DNA from: Aquisalinus sp.
GTDB taxonomy: Bacteria > Pseudomonadota > Alphaproteobacteria > Caulobacterales > Parvularculaceae
Length of the DNA stretch: 49,898 nucleotides
Assembly: GCA_022763115.1 (NCBI GenBank)
Contig: JALEGJ010000025.1
Coordinates: forward strand, 1 to 49,898
Direction of reading: 5' to 3'
Shown here: piece after piece, positions 36,286 through 45,103 of the stretch
How positions within the stretch are numbered: the stretch's first letter is position 1
How the letters are laid out: each line of letters begins with the position of its first letter
Translations under genes and position numbers: made by a program
The notes under the pieces: model-generated
Told to the model about the DNA's origin: nothing
The model's database searches: none
What the model saw: the letters and a program-made list of their open reading frames with translations, nothing else

Positions 36286-37269
36286 ATGACAGTTTTCGCC
36301 CCAACACAATCAGATGCTAGAAAAACTGACCTGAAAGCGTCTGACGCCTATTTGAAAATGCTCTTTGCCTTACAGCGAGAGACACGGGATTTTTACCGCG
36401 ATCACATCCCCCTCGCCCGAACAGTAGAGGCCATAGAAAATCTGTCTGCCCCGACGACAGAAGCGATCATCCGTATTGCAGAGGAAAATCTCGACTTTGA
36501 GGCCATCAAGCCGTTAATCGATTTCGAAACAAGTCGCTACCGATCTTTTCCCTTATACTACTCGCCCATGACAGCCCTGAACACTGGTGCTGTCACAGGT
36601 TGGGTTCTCATCAATCACCCAAAAGTCCTGGTAATGCTGATCGCCTTTGATCCGACCGAATTCCGTACACAAAAACTTCTGGGACGGATGAATGAAACGA
36701 TCAACTTCTCGGCGGGGGATATTTCTCTGCGTCTTCTTAAATCAGATGGCTTCACCTGCTCTCATTGGCGCGCGCCCTTACTGACTGATGAAAAATCTAT
36801 CGATGGTGACCTGCACTGCGTCCATGACAAAACAGTGACTTATAAAACTGGTGAACGCATTTATACCAAGGGGGGGAAGGAAACGATCGTCTACGAAGAC
36901 GTCACCTCTCCGACGATTGGTATCCAGATATATTCACGCCAGTTCCGAACCAATGTCATGGTTGATTACGACCCTGAAACACATCTGGTCAAAACCCTCT
37001 CAGCAGCGGATCAACGGTCTAGTCGAATGCAGATGCTTAATACTGTCGCCCGTCTTTTTGAACGGGAAGATGCCATTGGCCCGATGCAATCCCTGATGCA
37101 GCATCCAGACCATTATGTCCGCTGGCAAACGGCGCGCGAGTTAATTGCGCTTGAGCCGGAAGCAGCCGAAATGCCTTTGCGGGTAATGAGCAAGCAGGAT
37201 GCGAACCCTGATGTACGTGCCATGGCAGCAAAAACACTGGAAATATTTTATGCACAGGAGCCTTCCTGA
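36286..37269 (+). CDS. HEAT-repeat protein with degenerate cupin-like core
   Basis: I do not recognise this family. The 327-residue protein has a helical N-terminal part (about 15-85), a central beta-rich region (about 100-228) and C-terminal helical pairs that look like HEAT repeats (about 262-320: DHYVRWQTARELIALEP, NPDVRAMAAKTLEIF). It resembles the next gene's product in plan and in short blocks. Where that protein has the cupin ligands HDH and a late histidine, this one has CSHW (158-161) and threonine-rich sequence, so its metal site seems lost. No membrane helix or signal is visible. It is coupled to the next gene by a one-base overlap. Its ATG lacks a clear ribosome-binding site. Role as the non-catalytic partner of a heterodimer is inference. 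Confidence 0.65.
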   Translation: MTVFAPTQSDARKTDLKASDAYLKMLFALQRETRDFYRDHIPLARTVEAIENLSAPTTEAIIRIAEENLDFEAIKPLIDFETSRYRSFPLYYSPMTALNTGAVTGWVLINHPKVLVMLIAFDPTEFRTQKLLGRMNETINFSAGDISLRLLKSDGFTCSHWRAPLLTDEKSIDGDLHCVHDKTVTYKTGERIYTKGGKETIVYEDVTSPTIGIQIYSRQFRTNVMVDYDPETHLVKTLSAADQRSSRMQMLNTVARLFEREDAIGPMQSLMQHPDHYVRWQTARELIALEPEAAEMPLRVMSKQDANPDVRAMAAKTLEIFYAQEPS

Positions 37270-38204
37270 TGCCCCTTCATATTGATACGGATGAAACAGA
37301 CGTTTTTTCGCTGGACGATCTAATCGAGTGGTTGAAAGTCAACCAGATTGATACTTCTTCTACTGATGCTATGGTTAAGGCGGCGCCAGCTCTGAAGAAA
37401 CTCGCAAATAATCGAGAATTTTTGGCAAGTCTCGCAGTTTCAGAACTAAAAGATGCCTATTCGTATGATCGGCATATATATCATTACTCCGCACAGGTGA
37501 TGTTGTTACATCTGCCTGAAAAACAGCAGGATAACTTTTATCTTCGTGCCAATTTCTGGCCTTCCGTCAAGGATCAACCTGTCATTGCTGCGGGACCCGG
37601 GCCGTTTTTTTATAACCGTCCGCATGACCATAATTTCAACTTTCTGACAGTCGGATACTTTGGCCCTGGTTACTGGAGTAATTATTACGAGTACGACCAC
37701 GACAGGATAACCGGTTATCCCGGTGAGACGGTTGATGATCTCGTTTTCACTGAAAAAAGAGCCCTGACCGAAGGTCACGTCATGCTCTACCGTGCGTCAC
37801 GTGACGTTCATGAACAGCTACCCGCCGACAGTATGTCCATCAGTCTCAATATCCTGGAAAATTCTCCGCGGGTCAGGCTGACCGATCAGTATTCTTTTGA
37901 TCTCGAGCGCAAGGCCATCAAGCAGATCATAAATATCTCGCTTGCTCCGGCAGTGTTCAACATCGCCCTGCATCTTGGCGACAGAAATGGCGAGGATGTC
38001 CTGTCTGAAATAATCCGATTGTCACCTGATCCGTTTATCCGCTTCAACGCTTACAAGGCTCTGGCGAGCAGGCAAAGTGGCCCGCAAGCATATTGCGAAG
38101 GCTTGTCAGCAGCTTTGTCCGATCCGTCTAACATGGTGAATAGATGGGCAAGCCGTCACATCGCAGACGTGGAGAGGGCCATGACTCAGTCTGTTTCCGT
38201 CTAA
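37269..38204 (+). CDS. HEAT-repeat protein with cupin-type metal site
   Basis: The 311-residue protein repeats the plan of its neighbour: helical N-terminus (about 10-85), central beta-sandwich (about 90-210) and C-terminal HEAT-like pairs (about 243-303: SPDPFIRFNAYKALAS, SNMVNRWASRHIADVE). The core holds His119 and His121 in RPHDHNFNFLT, Glu141 in NYYEYD and His181 in SRDVHEQLP. These are spaced like cupin motifs 1 and 2, as in cysteine-dioxygenase-like iron enzymes. It is therefore a candidate oxygenase. Its ATG overlaps the stop of the previous gene by one base, so the two proteins are likely made together. The substrate is unknown; the 44-residue peptide encoded upstream is the obvious suspect. 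The fold assignment is by eye. Confidence 0.65.
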   Translation: MPLHIDTDETDVFSLDDLIEWLKVNQIDTSSTDAMVKAAPALKKLANNREFLASLAVSELKDAYSYDRHIYHYSAQVMLLHLPEKQQDNFYLRANFWPSVKDQPVIAAGPGPFFYNRPHDHNFNFLTVGYFGPGYWSNYYEYDHDRITGYPGETVDDLVFTEKRALTEGHVMLYRASRDVHEQLPADSMSISLNILENSPRVRLTDQYSFDLERKAIKQIINISLAPAVFNIALHLGDRNGEDVLSEIIRLSPDPFIRFNAYKALASRQSGPQAYCEGLSAALSDPSNMVNRWASRHIADVERAMTQSVSV

Positions 38205-38220
38205 CGACAGTCATTACCGC

Positions 38221-39012
38221 CTACTCTTTTGTTTTCGAGAAAAGTGAAAACTTGCGGTCGCCATCCTTTTCAGCCGTCTCTGAAAGTTGCACAGCAGCAG
38301 CTTCCAGTTCTTTGACGCGCGTATCCGGATCGTAAGCTGGCGTGACAAGCCCGGCAGAGAAAATCAGCTTCGCGCCCTCCTCAACAGTCATATCCAGAAT
38401 GCGTAAGTCACTGGATGGCACGAACAGCAAAAATCCTGATGTCGGGTTAGGCGTGGTTGGTACGAAAACGCTCACGAGGTTCTCATCCACATCTGCCAGC
38501 TTGTGACGTATTTCGCCTTTCGTTGAGGTGACAACAAATGCCATCACCCACAGCCCCTCTTTTGGATATTCAACCAGTGCCACTTCCTTGAAGGAACGCT
38601 CTGACTGCTGGAGCGCCATCTCGAAGACGTTCTTGAAAAATCCGTAGAGGTTTCTCACAACCGGCATGGAGTCCACCAGCCGCTCACCAGTTTTGATAAC
38701 CGTCCGACCGATAAAGTTCTTCGCCAGCGCGCCGAGCAGAATCAACGCGATTATGGCAACGATAATGCCAGCCCCCGGTAGATAATCCAAAACATTCGGG
38801 GGGATAAAGCGCGCTGGAATCACGCGTTTCACCTGACCATCAAGGTCTGCTAGCGGGCCTGTCACGAAAATATAAATGAGCCAGAAGGTGATCCCGAGCG
38901 GGGCTGCAACGACGATCCCGGTCAGCAGATCATTCCTCAACCGGGTGAAAAAACTGGGTTGCTGTGGCTTGATCAGTTTTGAACCATGCTCTTTGTCGGG
39001 GGTTTTGGACAA
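38221..39012 (-). CDS. DUF502 family membrane protein
   Basis: The 263-residue protein matches the DUF502 family, which is widespread but without a settled function. Two membrane helices are clear (about 30-52 and 80-105), with GIVVAAPLGITFWLIYIF in the first and the conserved SMPVVRNLYGFFKNVFEMAL stretch after the second. A soluble domain with SVFVPTTPNPTSGFLLFVPSSDLRILDMTVEEGAKLIFSAG motifs follows. The start is TTG 39012 after GAGAG. The gene converges on the HEAT-cupin unit with only 16 bases between and is divergent from the DUF3089 gene. Confidence 0.88.
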   Translation of the reverse strand: MSKTPDKEHGSKLIKPQQPSFFTRLRNDLLTGIVVAAPLGITFWLIYIFVTGPLADLDGQVKRVIPARFIPPNVLDYLPGAGIIVAIIALILLGALAKNFIGRTVIKTGERLVDSMPVVRNLYGFFKNVFEMALQQSERSFKEVALVEYPKEGLWVMAFVVTSTKGEIRHKLADVDENLVSVFVPTTPNPTSGFLLFVPSSDLRILDMTVEEGAKLIFSAGLVTPAYDPDTRVKELEAAAVQLSETAEKDGDRKFSLFSKTKE

Positions 39013-39045
39013 CGTAATTCTCTCTAATACTGTCGGGCAGTCTGC

Positions 39046-39074
39046 ACGATACCTGTAATCAGATGTAGTGACAA
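39046..39074 (-). promoter_or_regulatory. Likely sigma-70 promoter of the DUF502 gene
   Basis: On the - strand there is TTGTCA (39074-39069, five of six consensus bases), a 17-base spacer and TATCGT (39051-39046, four of six), about 35 bases before the TTG start codon. Spacing and position are good. Confidence 0.45.
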
Positions 39075-39182
39075 TTTGGTGACCTCTTTGTTCCCAAATT
39101 AAGGTATGGATACTATCACATCATGAACCGACAGGGTATTTACCCCGGAGAGCTGTAAATTTAGCTATGGGTTAGAACAATA

Positions 39183-40355
39183 ATGTCTATCAGATTTCTT
39201 ATCGGTGGGGCTGCGCTCGGCACAAGTGTGGCCATAGCATTGGCTATCTGGTTCTTTCAGGACAATCTGGCCAAGTTTTTCATGAACCCGCGCGTCCCTT
39301 ACGAGATATATACGCCTCCAACAGCGCCCGACTACACAGAACAGGCCAGCTGGTTGAACTGGCCCACAGCAGATAGCCAGAAACTTGTCGACGTGTTTTA
39401 TGTTCCCGGTACAGCCTACACCTCTTCAGAGCACTGGAATGCGCCGCTTGGTGATGGCCCAACCAGATCAGTCCTCCGTCAGGTCCTTCTTCCAAATGAA
39501 GCAGGCCCCTTCGAGCAGAGCAGTAATATTTACGCTCCATATTACCGTCAGGCCACTTTGTTTTCCTTCTTTACACAGAAGCATCAGGGGCGCGCAGCCA
39601 GAAAAACTGCTTATGAAGATGTCAGAAGCGCTTTTGAGTACTTCCTCAGACAGTCTGATCCTGCTCGCCCACTCATTCTTGTCGGCTATGAGCAAGGCGG
39701 CTTACACGTCCAGGGATTGCTCATCGACTTTTTTCAGGATGATGAAGACCTATTGCGGCGCCTTGTCGCAGCTTATGTAATTGATCAGAGCACGCCACTG
39801 GACCTGTTCAATTATACACTGACGCAGACACCACCTTGCAAGTTCCCAACGGATGTTCGCTGCGTCGTATCCTGGAATGCGCTGGAGCAAAGACATTCAG
39901 ATGAGATATGGCGCAGAAACAATCGACTGCTTGTTTGGAATGAAGCGGGAGTGCTGGAGTCTGTTGAAAAAAGACCGTTGCTCTGTACCAATCCGTTGAA
40001 CTGGCGATTGACCGCAGAGGCCGTTACGAAAAACCAGCATCGCGGTGCAGCTTCTGCCGCAGGTATTGGTTTTGGCGAACGCCCCGCCATTATTGAAAAT
40101 GCTGTTGGCGTTCAATGTGTTGAAGGTATTGCTGTTATCACACAACCACGGCAATCTTGGTTACAAAGGCCACACGGTTTCGGCAAGCAGTGGCAATCAC
40201 TGGATTATAACCTGTTTTACGAAGACATTCGCGTGAACGTTGAGGAGCGTGTTATCGCTCTGGCAACGTTGCTCGAGCAGGAAAACAGGATCGCGCCTCC
40301 TATTCTTGAGGAAGTCGAAATTGGAGAAGCCCCCATTAACAAGGTGCCCAACTAG
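39183..40355 (+). CDS. DUF3089 protein lacking the catalytic serine
   Basis: The 390-residue protein has an N-terminal signal anchor (about 5-25) and then a domain that fits the DUF3089 alpha/beta-hydrolase family (VDVFYVPGTAYTSSEHWNAP, YEDVRSAFEYFL, AAYVIDQ, DYNLFYEDIR). In that family the nucleophile lies in a GHSQG motif. Here the same place reads GYEQG, with Glu170 (GAG codon at 39690-39692) instead of serine, and the position expected for the late histidine before DYNLF is Gln338. The protein is therefore probably not an active serine hydrolase, and may bind a ligand instead. The reading frame is otherwise intact, so it is not a pseudogene. Confidence 0.8.
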   Translation: MSIRFLIGGAALGTSVAIALAIWFFQDNLAKFFMNPRVPYEIYTPPTAPDYTEQASWLNWPTADSQKLVDVFYVPGTAYTSSEHWNAPLGDGPTRSVLRQVLLPNEAGPFEQSSNIYAPYYRQATLFSFFTQKHQGRAARKTAYEDVRSAFEYFLRQSDPARPLILVGYEQGGLHVQGLLIDFFQDDEDLLRRLVAAYVIDQSTPLDLFNYTLTQTPPCKFPTDVRCVVSWNALEQRHSDEIWRRNNRLLVWNEAGVLESVEKRPLLCTNPLNWRLTAEAVTKNQHRGAASAAGIGFGERPAIIENAVGVQCVEGIAVITQPRQSWLQRPHGFGKQWQSLDYNLFYEDIRVNVEERVIALATLLEQENRIAPPILEEVEIGEAPINKVPN

Positions 40356-40363
40356 TTAATTCA

Positions 40364-40380
40364 AGCCAGAAAAACTGGCT
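40364..40380. terminator. Small hairpin between convergent genes
   Basis: AGCCAG and CTGGCT (six pairs, five-base A loop) lie in the 43-base gap between the ends of the DUF3089 gene and kdsA. No T run follows on the + strand; on the - strand the following bases are AT-rich. The placement suits a bidirectional transcription end, but the stem is short. Confidence 0.4.
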
Positions 40381-40398
40381 GATCTTCCGCTGTCGGAA

Positions 40399-41277
40399 TT
40401 ACGCTGTATCTGAAAAGAAATGAAGATTGCTGCGGGCCTTCGCAATGCGATCAATCTCCTGTAATTCTTGCAGATAGGCTTTCAAGAGTCTCAGCGGGAT
40501 CATGTTCGGCCCATCTGATGGCGCGGAATCAGGATCAGGATGCGTCTCGGCAAAAACCCCTGCAACACCAACAGCCACGGCAGCACGGGAAAGCGTCGGC
40601 ACCATCTCGCGTTGCCCGCCGGACGTACCGCCCTGTCCGCCGGGTTGTTGAACCGAGTGTGTTGCGTCAAAAATAATAGGCGCGCCCGTATCCCGTGCCA
40701 TTGTCGGTACGCCCCTGAAGTCCGTCACAAGCGTATTATAGCCAAAGCTGGCCCCGCGTTCTGTTATCAGGACTTTCGGGTTGCCCGCTCCGGTTACCTT
40801 GGCGACCACATTTTTCATGTCACCTGGTGCCAGGAACTGGCCTTTTTTGATTTTAATGACACGGCCGGTTTTGGCAGCGGCGACAAGAAGGTCTGTTTGA
40901 CGGCAAAGGAAGGCAGGGATTTGCAGCACATCCACGACTTCACTCACGGGACCGCATTGCTCACGTTCGTGGATGTCGGTCAGCACCGGCACGCCCAGAG
41001 TTTCCCTGATCTCTGCAAAAACCGGTAACGCATCCTCGAGGCCAACGCCACGTGCACTTCCAAGACTGGTCCTGTTGGCCTTATCAAAGGAGGTCTTGTA
41101 AACAAAACCGATCCCAAGATCAGACGTTACTTCCTTGATGGCAGCCGCGACTTCGAGTGCATGATCACGACTTTCCATCGCACACGGGCCAGCGAAAAGC
41201 ATGAACGGCAAATGATTTCCGATTTCAACGTGAGTTTTTGCACTATCAATCGTGACGGTAGTATTGGCTGCTGTCAT
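40399..41277 (-). CDS. kdsA: 3-deoxy-8-phosphooctulonate (Kdo-8-P) synthase
   Basis: KdsA condenses phosphoenolpyruvate with arabinose 5-phosphate to make Kdo-8-phosphate, the precursor of the inner LPS core sugar. The 292-residue protein has the conserved [19 protein letters not shown] start and [20 protein letters not shown]. The middle carries LTDIHEREQ and [16 protein letters not shown], and the later part [22 protein letters not shown] and [19 protein letters not shown]. Only 110 bases separate it from the divergent kdsD, which makes the enzyme's arabinose 5-phosphate substrate. These genes connect with LPS export at the other end of the window. Confidence 0.97.
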   Translation of the reverse strand: MTAANTTVTIDSAKTHVEIGNHLPFMLFAGPCAMESRDHALEVAAAIKEVTSDLGIGFVYKTSFDKANRTSLGSARGVGLEDALPVFAEIRETLGVPVLTDIHEREQCGPVSEVVDVLQIPAFLCRQTDLLVAAAKTGRVIKIKKGQFLAPGDMKNVVAKVTGAGNPKVLITERGASFGYNTLVTDFRGVPTMARDTGAPIIFDATHSVQQPGGQGGTSGGQREMVPTLSRAAVAVGVAGVFAETHPDPDSAPSDGPNMIPLRLLKAYLQELQEIDRIAKARSNLHFFSDTA

Positions 41278-41387
41278 GTGAGTATCCTGTACATAGCCTG
41301 CTGGACGATGCTGTCATTTCGTCCTAGATGGCGGCTCATTGTATTTACCGCAAGCTGTTTTAAGCAACCATCGGTCTGGCCAAACCT

Positions 41388-42362
41388 ATGACAACACACC
41401 TTTCGACTGCCCAGGAAGTCCTGAAAATCGAAATCGAGGGGCTCCAGGCATTACTGGATCAACTCATGGACAGTGACTCCGGGTTTTCTCGCGCATTCCA
41501 TCACGCCCTAGACCTGATCGAGAATGCAACGGGCCGCGTCATAGTAACGGGTATGGGAAAGTCGGGTCATATCGCAAAAAAAATAGCGGCTACGTTTGCC
41601 TCAACCGGGGAACCAGCCAGCTTCGTGCATCCCGGTGAAGCAAGTCATGGTGATCTCGGCATGATCAGTCAGAACGACATTGTTCTGGCTCTCTCCAACT
41701 CAGGAGAAACGCCGGAACTACGCGATGTAATTGCTTATTGCGGGCGGTTCGATATCCCGCTGATCGCTATAACTTCCGGTGCGAAGTCGGACCTCGCTGA
41801 TGCGGCTGATTCTGTGCTACTTCTTCCGCCCGTGCGCGAGGCTTGCGAGGAGACGCGCGCACCAACAACGTCAACGACGATGTCCCTCGCGATTGGCGAT
41901 GCCCTCGCCGTTGCGCTGCTTCGATCGCGGGGCTTCACGGCAACAGATTTTCGAAATTTTCATCCAGGTGGCAAACTCGGCGCGGCTTTGCGCAAGGTGA
42001 AACATATGATGCATGGCGAGGATGTTTTACCATTGTGCAGCAACGATACCCCAATTGCCCAAGCTGTGCGTCAGGTCAGTGTCAGCGGGTTTGGCTGCGT
42101 TGGAGTGGTCGATGAGACTGGCGATCTGCTGGGCATCATCACGGATGGTGACTTGCGTCGACACTTCAACGAACCTCTCAGCGATAAGCTCGCATCGGAC
42201 ATCATGACGGTTGATCCCAAAACCGTATCGCCCGAGACACTCGCTGCCGAAGCCCTGGCTATCCTTAGTCAAAAACGCATTACCGCGCTTTTCGTAACCG
42301 AGGGCAAAAAGCCGGTTGGCCTCCTCCATATTCACGATTGTCTTTCTATCGGAGTCATCTAA
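41388..42362 (+). CDS. kdsD: Arabinose-5-phosphate isomerase (KpsF/GutQ family)
   Basis: KdsD turns ribulose 5-phosphate into arabinose 5-phosphate for Kdo synthesis. The 324-residue protein has an N-terminal SIS sugar isomerase domain (about 35-175; ATGRVIVTGMGKSGHIAKKIA, FVHPGEASHGDLGM, NSGETPELRDV) and two C-terminal CBS domains (about 205-260 and 270-324; GFGCVGVVDETGDLLGIITDGDLRR). This is the full arrangement for the family. It is divergent from kdsA and is followed ten bases later by the photolyase gene. Confidence 0.94.
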   Translation: MTTHLSTAQEVLKIEIEGLQALLDQLMDSDSGFSRAFHHALDLIENATGRVIVTGMGKSGHIAKKIAATFASTGEPASFVHPGEASHGDLGMISQNDIVLALSNSGETPELRDVIAYCGRFDIPLIAITSGAKSDLADAADSVLLLPPVREACEETRAPTTSTTMSLAIGDALAVALLRSRGFTATDFRNFHPGGKLGAALRKVKHMMHGEDVLPLCSNDTPIAQAVRQVSVSGFGCVGVVDETGDLLGIITDGDLRRHFNEPLSDKLASDIMTVDPKTVSPETLAAEALAILSQKRITALFVTEGKKPVGLLHIHDCLSIGVI

Positions 42363-42371
42363 TTCAGTTTG

Positions 42372-43826
42372 ATGAGTAAGTCTTCCGACAAGAAGCCCTG
42401 TATTGTCTGGTTCCGACAGGACCTTCGTACTAAAGATAATCCTGCTCTTCGAGCGGCAGCTGATTCAGATAAGCCTGTTATCTGTGTTTTCTTACTTGAT
42501 GACAAAAACCCGGGAGACTGGAAGATTGGTGGCGCCTCTCGATGGTGGCTACATCATTCGCTCACTGAGCTTTCCGAAAAACTAAATAAGGCCGGTAGCA
42601 GATTGATCTTATGCCGGGGGGACGCGAAAGATGTTATACCTGATCTGATTGAGACAACTGGCGCGGACACGATATACTGGAACAGGCGATATGCGCCCTA
42701 TGACATTGAGCTTGATAAGTCACTTAAAGAAACTTTCAAGAGCCAGGATGTCGAGGTGAAGACCAGCAACGGCCGTCTCCTTTTTGAACCCTGGGAAATC
42801 GAAACGCAATCTGGCGGACCCTATCGTGTGTTCACACCATTCTGGAAAGCGATGCAGGCAAGAGGTATAAGTCGGGAACCACTGCCGGAAGTCACCAAAC
42901 TTGAAGATGGTACTACAAAGTCCCTCCCTTCAGATGATCTTGACGATTGGGATTTACTTCCAAGCAAACCGGACTGGGCAAAAGGCTTCTCTGATTGCTG
43001 GTCACCGGGACAGACCGGTGCGTTAGACCGTTTGAATGATTTTCTTGATGACGCTGTTCGTTCCTATAGTGACGAACGCAACCGTCCTGACAAAAAAGGT
43101 ACTTCAGGATTATCGCCGCATCTCCATTTTGGAGAGATCAGTCCGTTGCAGGTCTGGTCAGTGACTCAGGACAAACTGGCACAGGAAAAAATCCCCGGAG
43201 ATCATGCAAAAGTCTTTCTTTCGGAAATTGCCTGGCGAGAGTTTTCCTATTCCCTGCTCTACTATAATCCGAAGATGCTTGATAAAGAGCTGAATCAGAA
43301 GTTCAGCAAATTCCCGTGGAAATCTGATGTGGAAAAACTAAAGGCCTGGCAACAGGGCAAGACAGGCTACCCGATCGTGGATGCGGGTATGCGCCAGCTT
43401 TGGCAAACCGGTTGGATGCATAATCGCGTACGGATGATTGTCGGAAGTTTTCTTGTAAAACACCTTTTAATTGACTGGCGCGAAGGCATGAAGTGGTTCT
43501 GGGACACGCTCGTTGATGCAGACATCGCCAGCAACACTGCTAGCTGGCAGTGGATCGCAGGCTGCGGTGCTGATGCAGCCCCTTACTTTCGAATCTTCAA
43601 TCCGATGACCCAGGGTGAAAAGTTCGACCCGTCAGGCGATTACGTGCGAGCCTACGTTCCTGAATTGCAAAAAATGCCGAAAAAACATATACATACGCCT
43701 TGGGAGGCCGATGCATCAGTGCTAAAGGAAGCGGGTGTCCGGTTAGGAGAGAACTATCCCTGCCCTATCGTCGAGCACAAGCCTGCGCGTCAGGCCGCGC
43801 TTGATGCTTATGAAACGATTAAATAG
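42372..43826 (+). CDS. phrB: Deoxyribodipyrimidine (CPD) photolyase, class I
   Basis: This flavoenzyme uses light to split cyclobutane pyrimidine dimers. The 484-residue protein has an N-terminal antenna-binding alpha/beta domain (IVWFRQDLRTKDNPALRAA) and a C-terminal FAD-binding domain. The latter carries TSGLSPHLHFGEISPLQVW, FLSEIAWREFSYSLLYY, KTGYPIVDAGMRQLWQTGWMH, NRVRMIVGSFLVKHLLIDW and ASNTASWQWIAGCGADAAPY. ATG 42372 directly follows an in-frame TTG. It lies 24 bases before cfa. Photolyase next to cfa recalls the singlet-oxygen regulon known in Rhodobacter, but I saw no matching promoter. Confidence 0.94.
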   Translation: MSKSSDKKPCIVWFRQDLRTKDNPALRAAADSDKPVICVFLLDDKNPGDWKIGGASRWWLHHSLTELSEKLNKAGSRLILCRGDAKDVIPDLIETTGADTIYWNRRYAPYDIELDKSLKETFKSQDVEVKTSNGRLLFEPWEIETQSGGPYRVFTPFWKAMQARGISREPLPEVTKLEDGTTKSLPSDDLDDWDLLPSKPDWAKGFSDCWSPGQTGALDRLNDFLDDAVRSYSDERNRPDKKGTSGLSPHLHFGEISPLQVWSVTQDKLAQEKIPGDHAKVFLSEIAWREFSYSLLYYNPKMLDKELNQKFSKFPWKSDVEKLKAWQQGKTGYPIVDAGMRQLWQTGWMHNRVRMIVGSFLVKHLLIDWREGMKWFWDTLVDADIASNTASWQWIAGCGADAAPYFRIFNPMTQGEKFDPSGDYVRAYVPELQKMPKKHIHTPWEADASVLKEAGVRLGENYPCPIVEHKPARQAALDAYETIK

Positions 43827-43850
43827 GACGACAGAGGGAACCGGAAAGTC

Positions 43851-45101
43851 ATGACGCAATCACCTGATTCAACCACAACAGCGGTATTGGTGACTTCTGA
43901 AAACCGTGAGGCTCTGGCTCAAAACAAGCCTCTGTTTTTCCGTCTTCTGATCAACATTCTTGATCGACTGAGCTATGGGACTCTCATTCTGATACTGCCG
44001 GATGGACAAGCCGTAAAGTTCGTGTCAGAGCATGGGCAAGAGCAACACGCCACTATTATCGTAAAGGATTATACGGTTGCCAGGCGGGTATTAATGGGCG
44101 GGATTATCGGTTTCTATAAAAGTTATCAGGCTGATGAATGGGACTCCCCGGATCTCGCACAGGCATTGTATGTTCTGGCCAGAAACGCAGATGATATTCA
44201 AAATACCCTGCTCGCCCATCCGGCAATCAGATGGGCGAACAAACTGGCCCATGCCATGAACCGGAATACCAAATCCGGATCCCGCAAGAACATCATGGCT
44301 CATTATGATCTTGGCAATAGCTTCTATGAGAAATGGCTTGACCCGAGCATGACATATTCATCAGCATACTTTGAAGGCAGCGACGGCTCCCTTACTGATG
44401 CGCAGCATAAAAAATACGCCTCTTTAGCAAGCCGTATAAACCTTCAGGAGTCTGACAGCGTTTTGGAGATCGGTTCGGGCTGGGGCGGTTTTGCAGAATA
44501 TGCAGCAAAAGAAGTCGGCGCGAACGTTACTGGATTGACGATCTCTCCGGCGCAATATGACTATGCGCAGGAGCGCATGTATCGTCTCGGCCTTAATGAG
44601 AAAGTGCAGATACGTCTTCAGGATTACCGGGATGTTGAGGATACTTTCGACAAGGTGGCTTCAATAGAGATGTTTGAAGCCGTCGGACGAGAATATTGGC
44701 CCGCTTATTTCAGCAAAATAAATGATTGCCTCGTGTCTGGCGGCAAGGCCGGGTTGCAAATTATTACTATCGCAGACAGGTTTTTTGATAATTACGTTCG
44801 TAGTACGGACTTTATCCAGCGTTATGTTTTTCCTGGAGGGATGCTGCCAAGCCCTTCTGTGTTCAGCAAGCATGTCGAAGAGGCAGGATTGACGCTTTCC
44901 AGCACGCTTTCATTTGGTCAGGATTATGCCCGCACACTTTCCAGCTGGCACGACAGTTTTTTGAACGCCTGGCAAGATCTTCAACCAATGGGGTTCGACC
45001 AGCAATTCAAGAAACTCTGGCGATTTTACCTCGCCTATTGCGAGGCAGGTTTTCGGGCAGAAACAACAGACGTTAAACAGGTAACGCTTGTGAAAGCCTG
45101 A
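43851..45101 (+). CDS. cfa: Cyclopropane-fatty-acyl-phospholipid synthase family protein
   Basis: Cfa-type enzymes transfer a methylene group from S-adenosylmethionine to double bonds of membrane lipids and protect against stress. The 416-residue protein has an N-terminal lipid-binding part, the family start of the catalytic domain NIMAHYDLGNSFYEKWLDPSMTYSSAYF, and the SAM motif VLEIGSGWGGFAEYAA (about residues 204-219). VASIEMFEAVGREYWPAYF and QIITI follow. Length and order are normal. It is likely co-transcribed with the photolyase before it. Its stop is two bases from that of the convergent iron-sulfur photolyase gene, so there is no space for a terminator between them. Confidence 0.92.
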   Translation: MTQSPDSTTTAVLVTSENREALAQNKPLFFRLLINILDRLSYGTLILILPDGQAVKFVSEHGQEQHATIIVKDYTVARRVLMGGIIGFYKSYQADEWDSPDLAQALYVLARNADDIQNTLLAHPAIRWANKLAHAMNRNTKSGSRKNIMAHYDLGNSFYEKWLDPSMTYSSAYFEGSDGSLTDAQHKKYASLASRINLQESDSVLEIGSGWGGFAEYAAKEVGANVTGLTISPAQYDYAQERMYRLGLNEKVQIRLQDYRDVEDTFDKVASIEMFEAVGREYWPAYFSKINDCLVSGGKAGLQIITIADRFFDNYVRSTDFIQRYVFPGGMLPSPSVFSKHVEEAGLTLSSTLSFGQDYARTLSSWHDSFLNAWQDLQPMGFDQQFKKLWRFYLAYCEAGFRAETTDVKQVTLVKA

Positions 45102-45103
45102 TC

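Noticed and set aside
38221-40355. DUF502 and DUF3089 genes as extra members of the peptide/HEAT unit
   Set aside because: The DUF502 gene is on the opposite strand with its own promoter-like boxes, and the DUF3089 gene is divergent from it. Nothing ties them to the unit beyond proximity.
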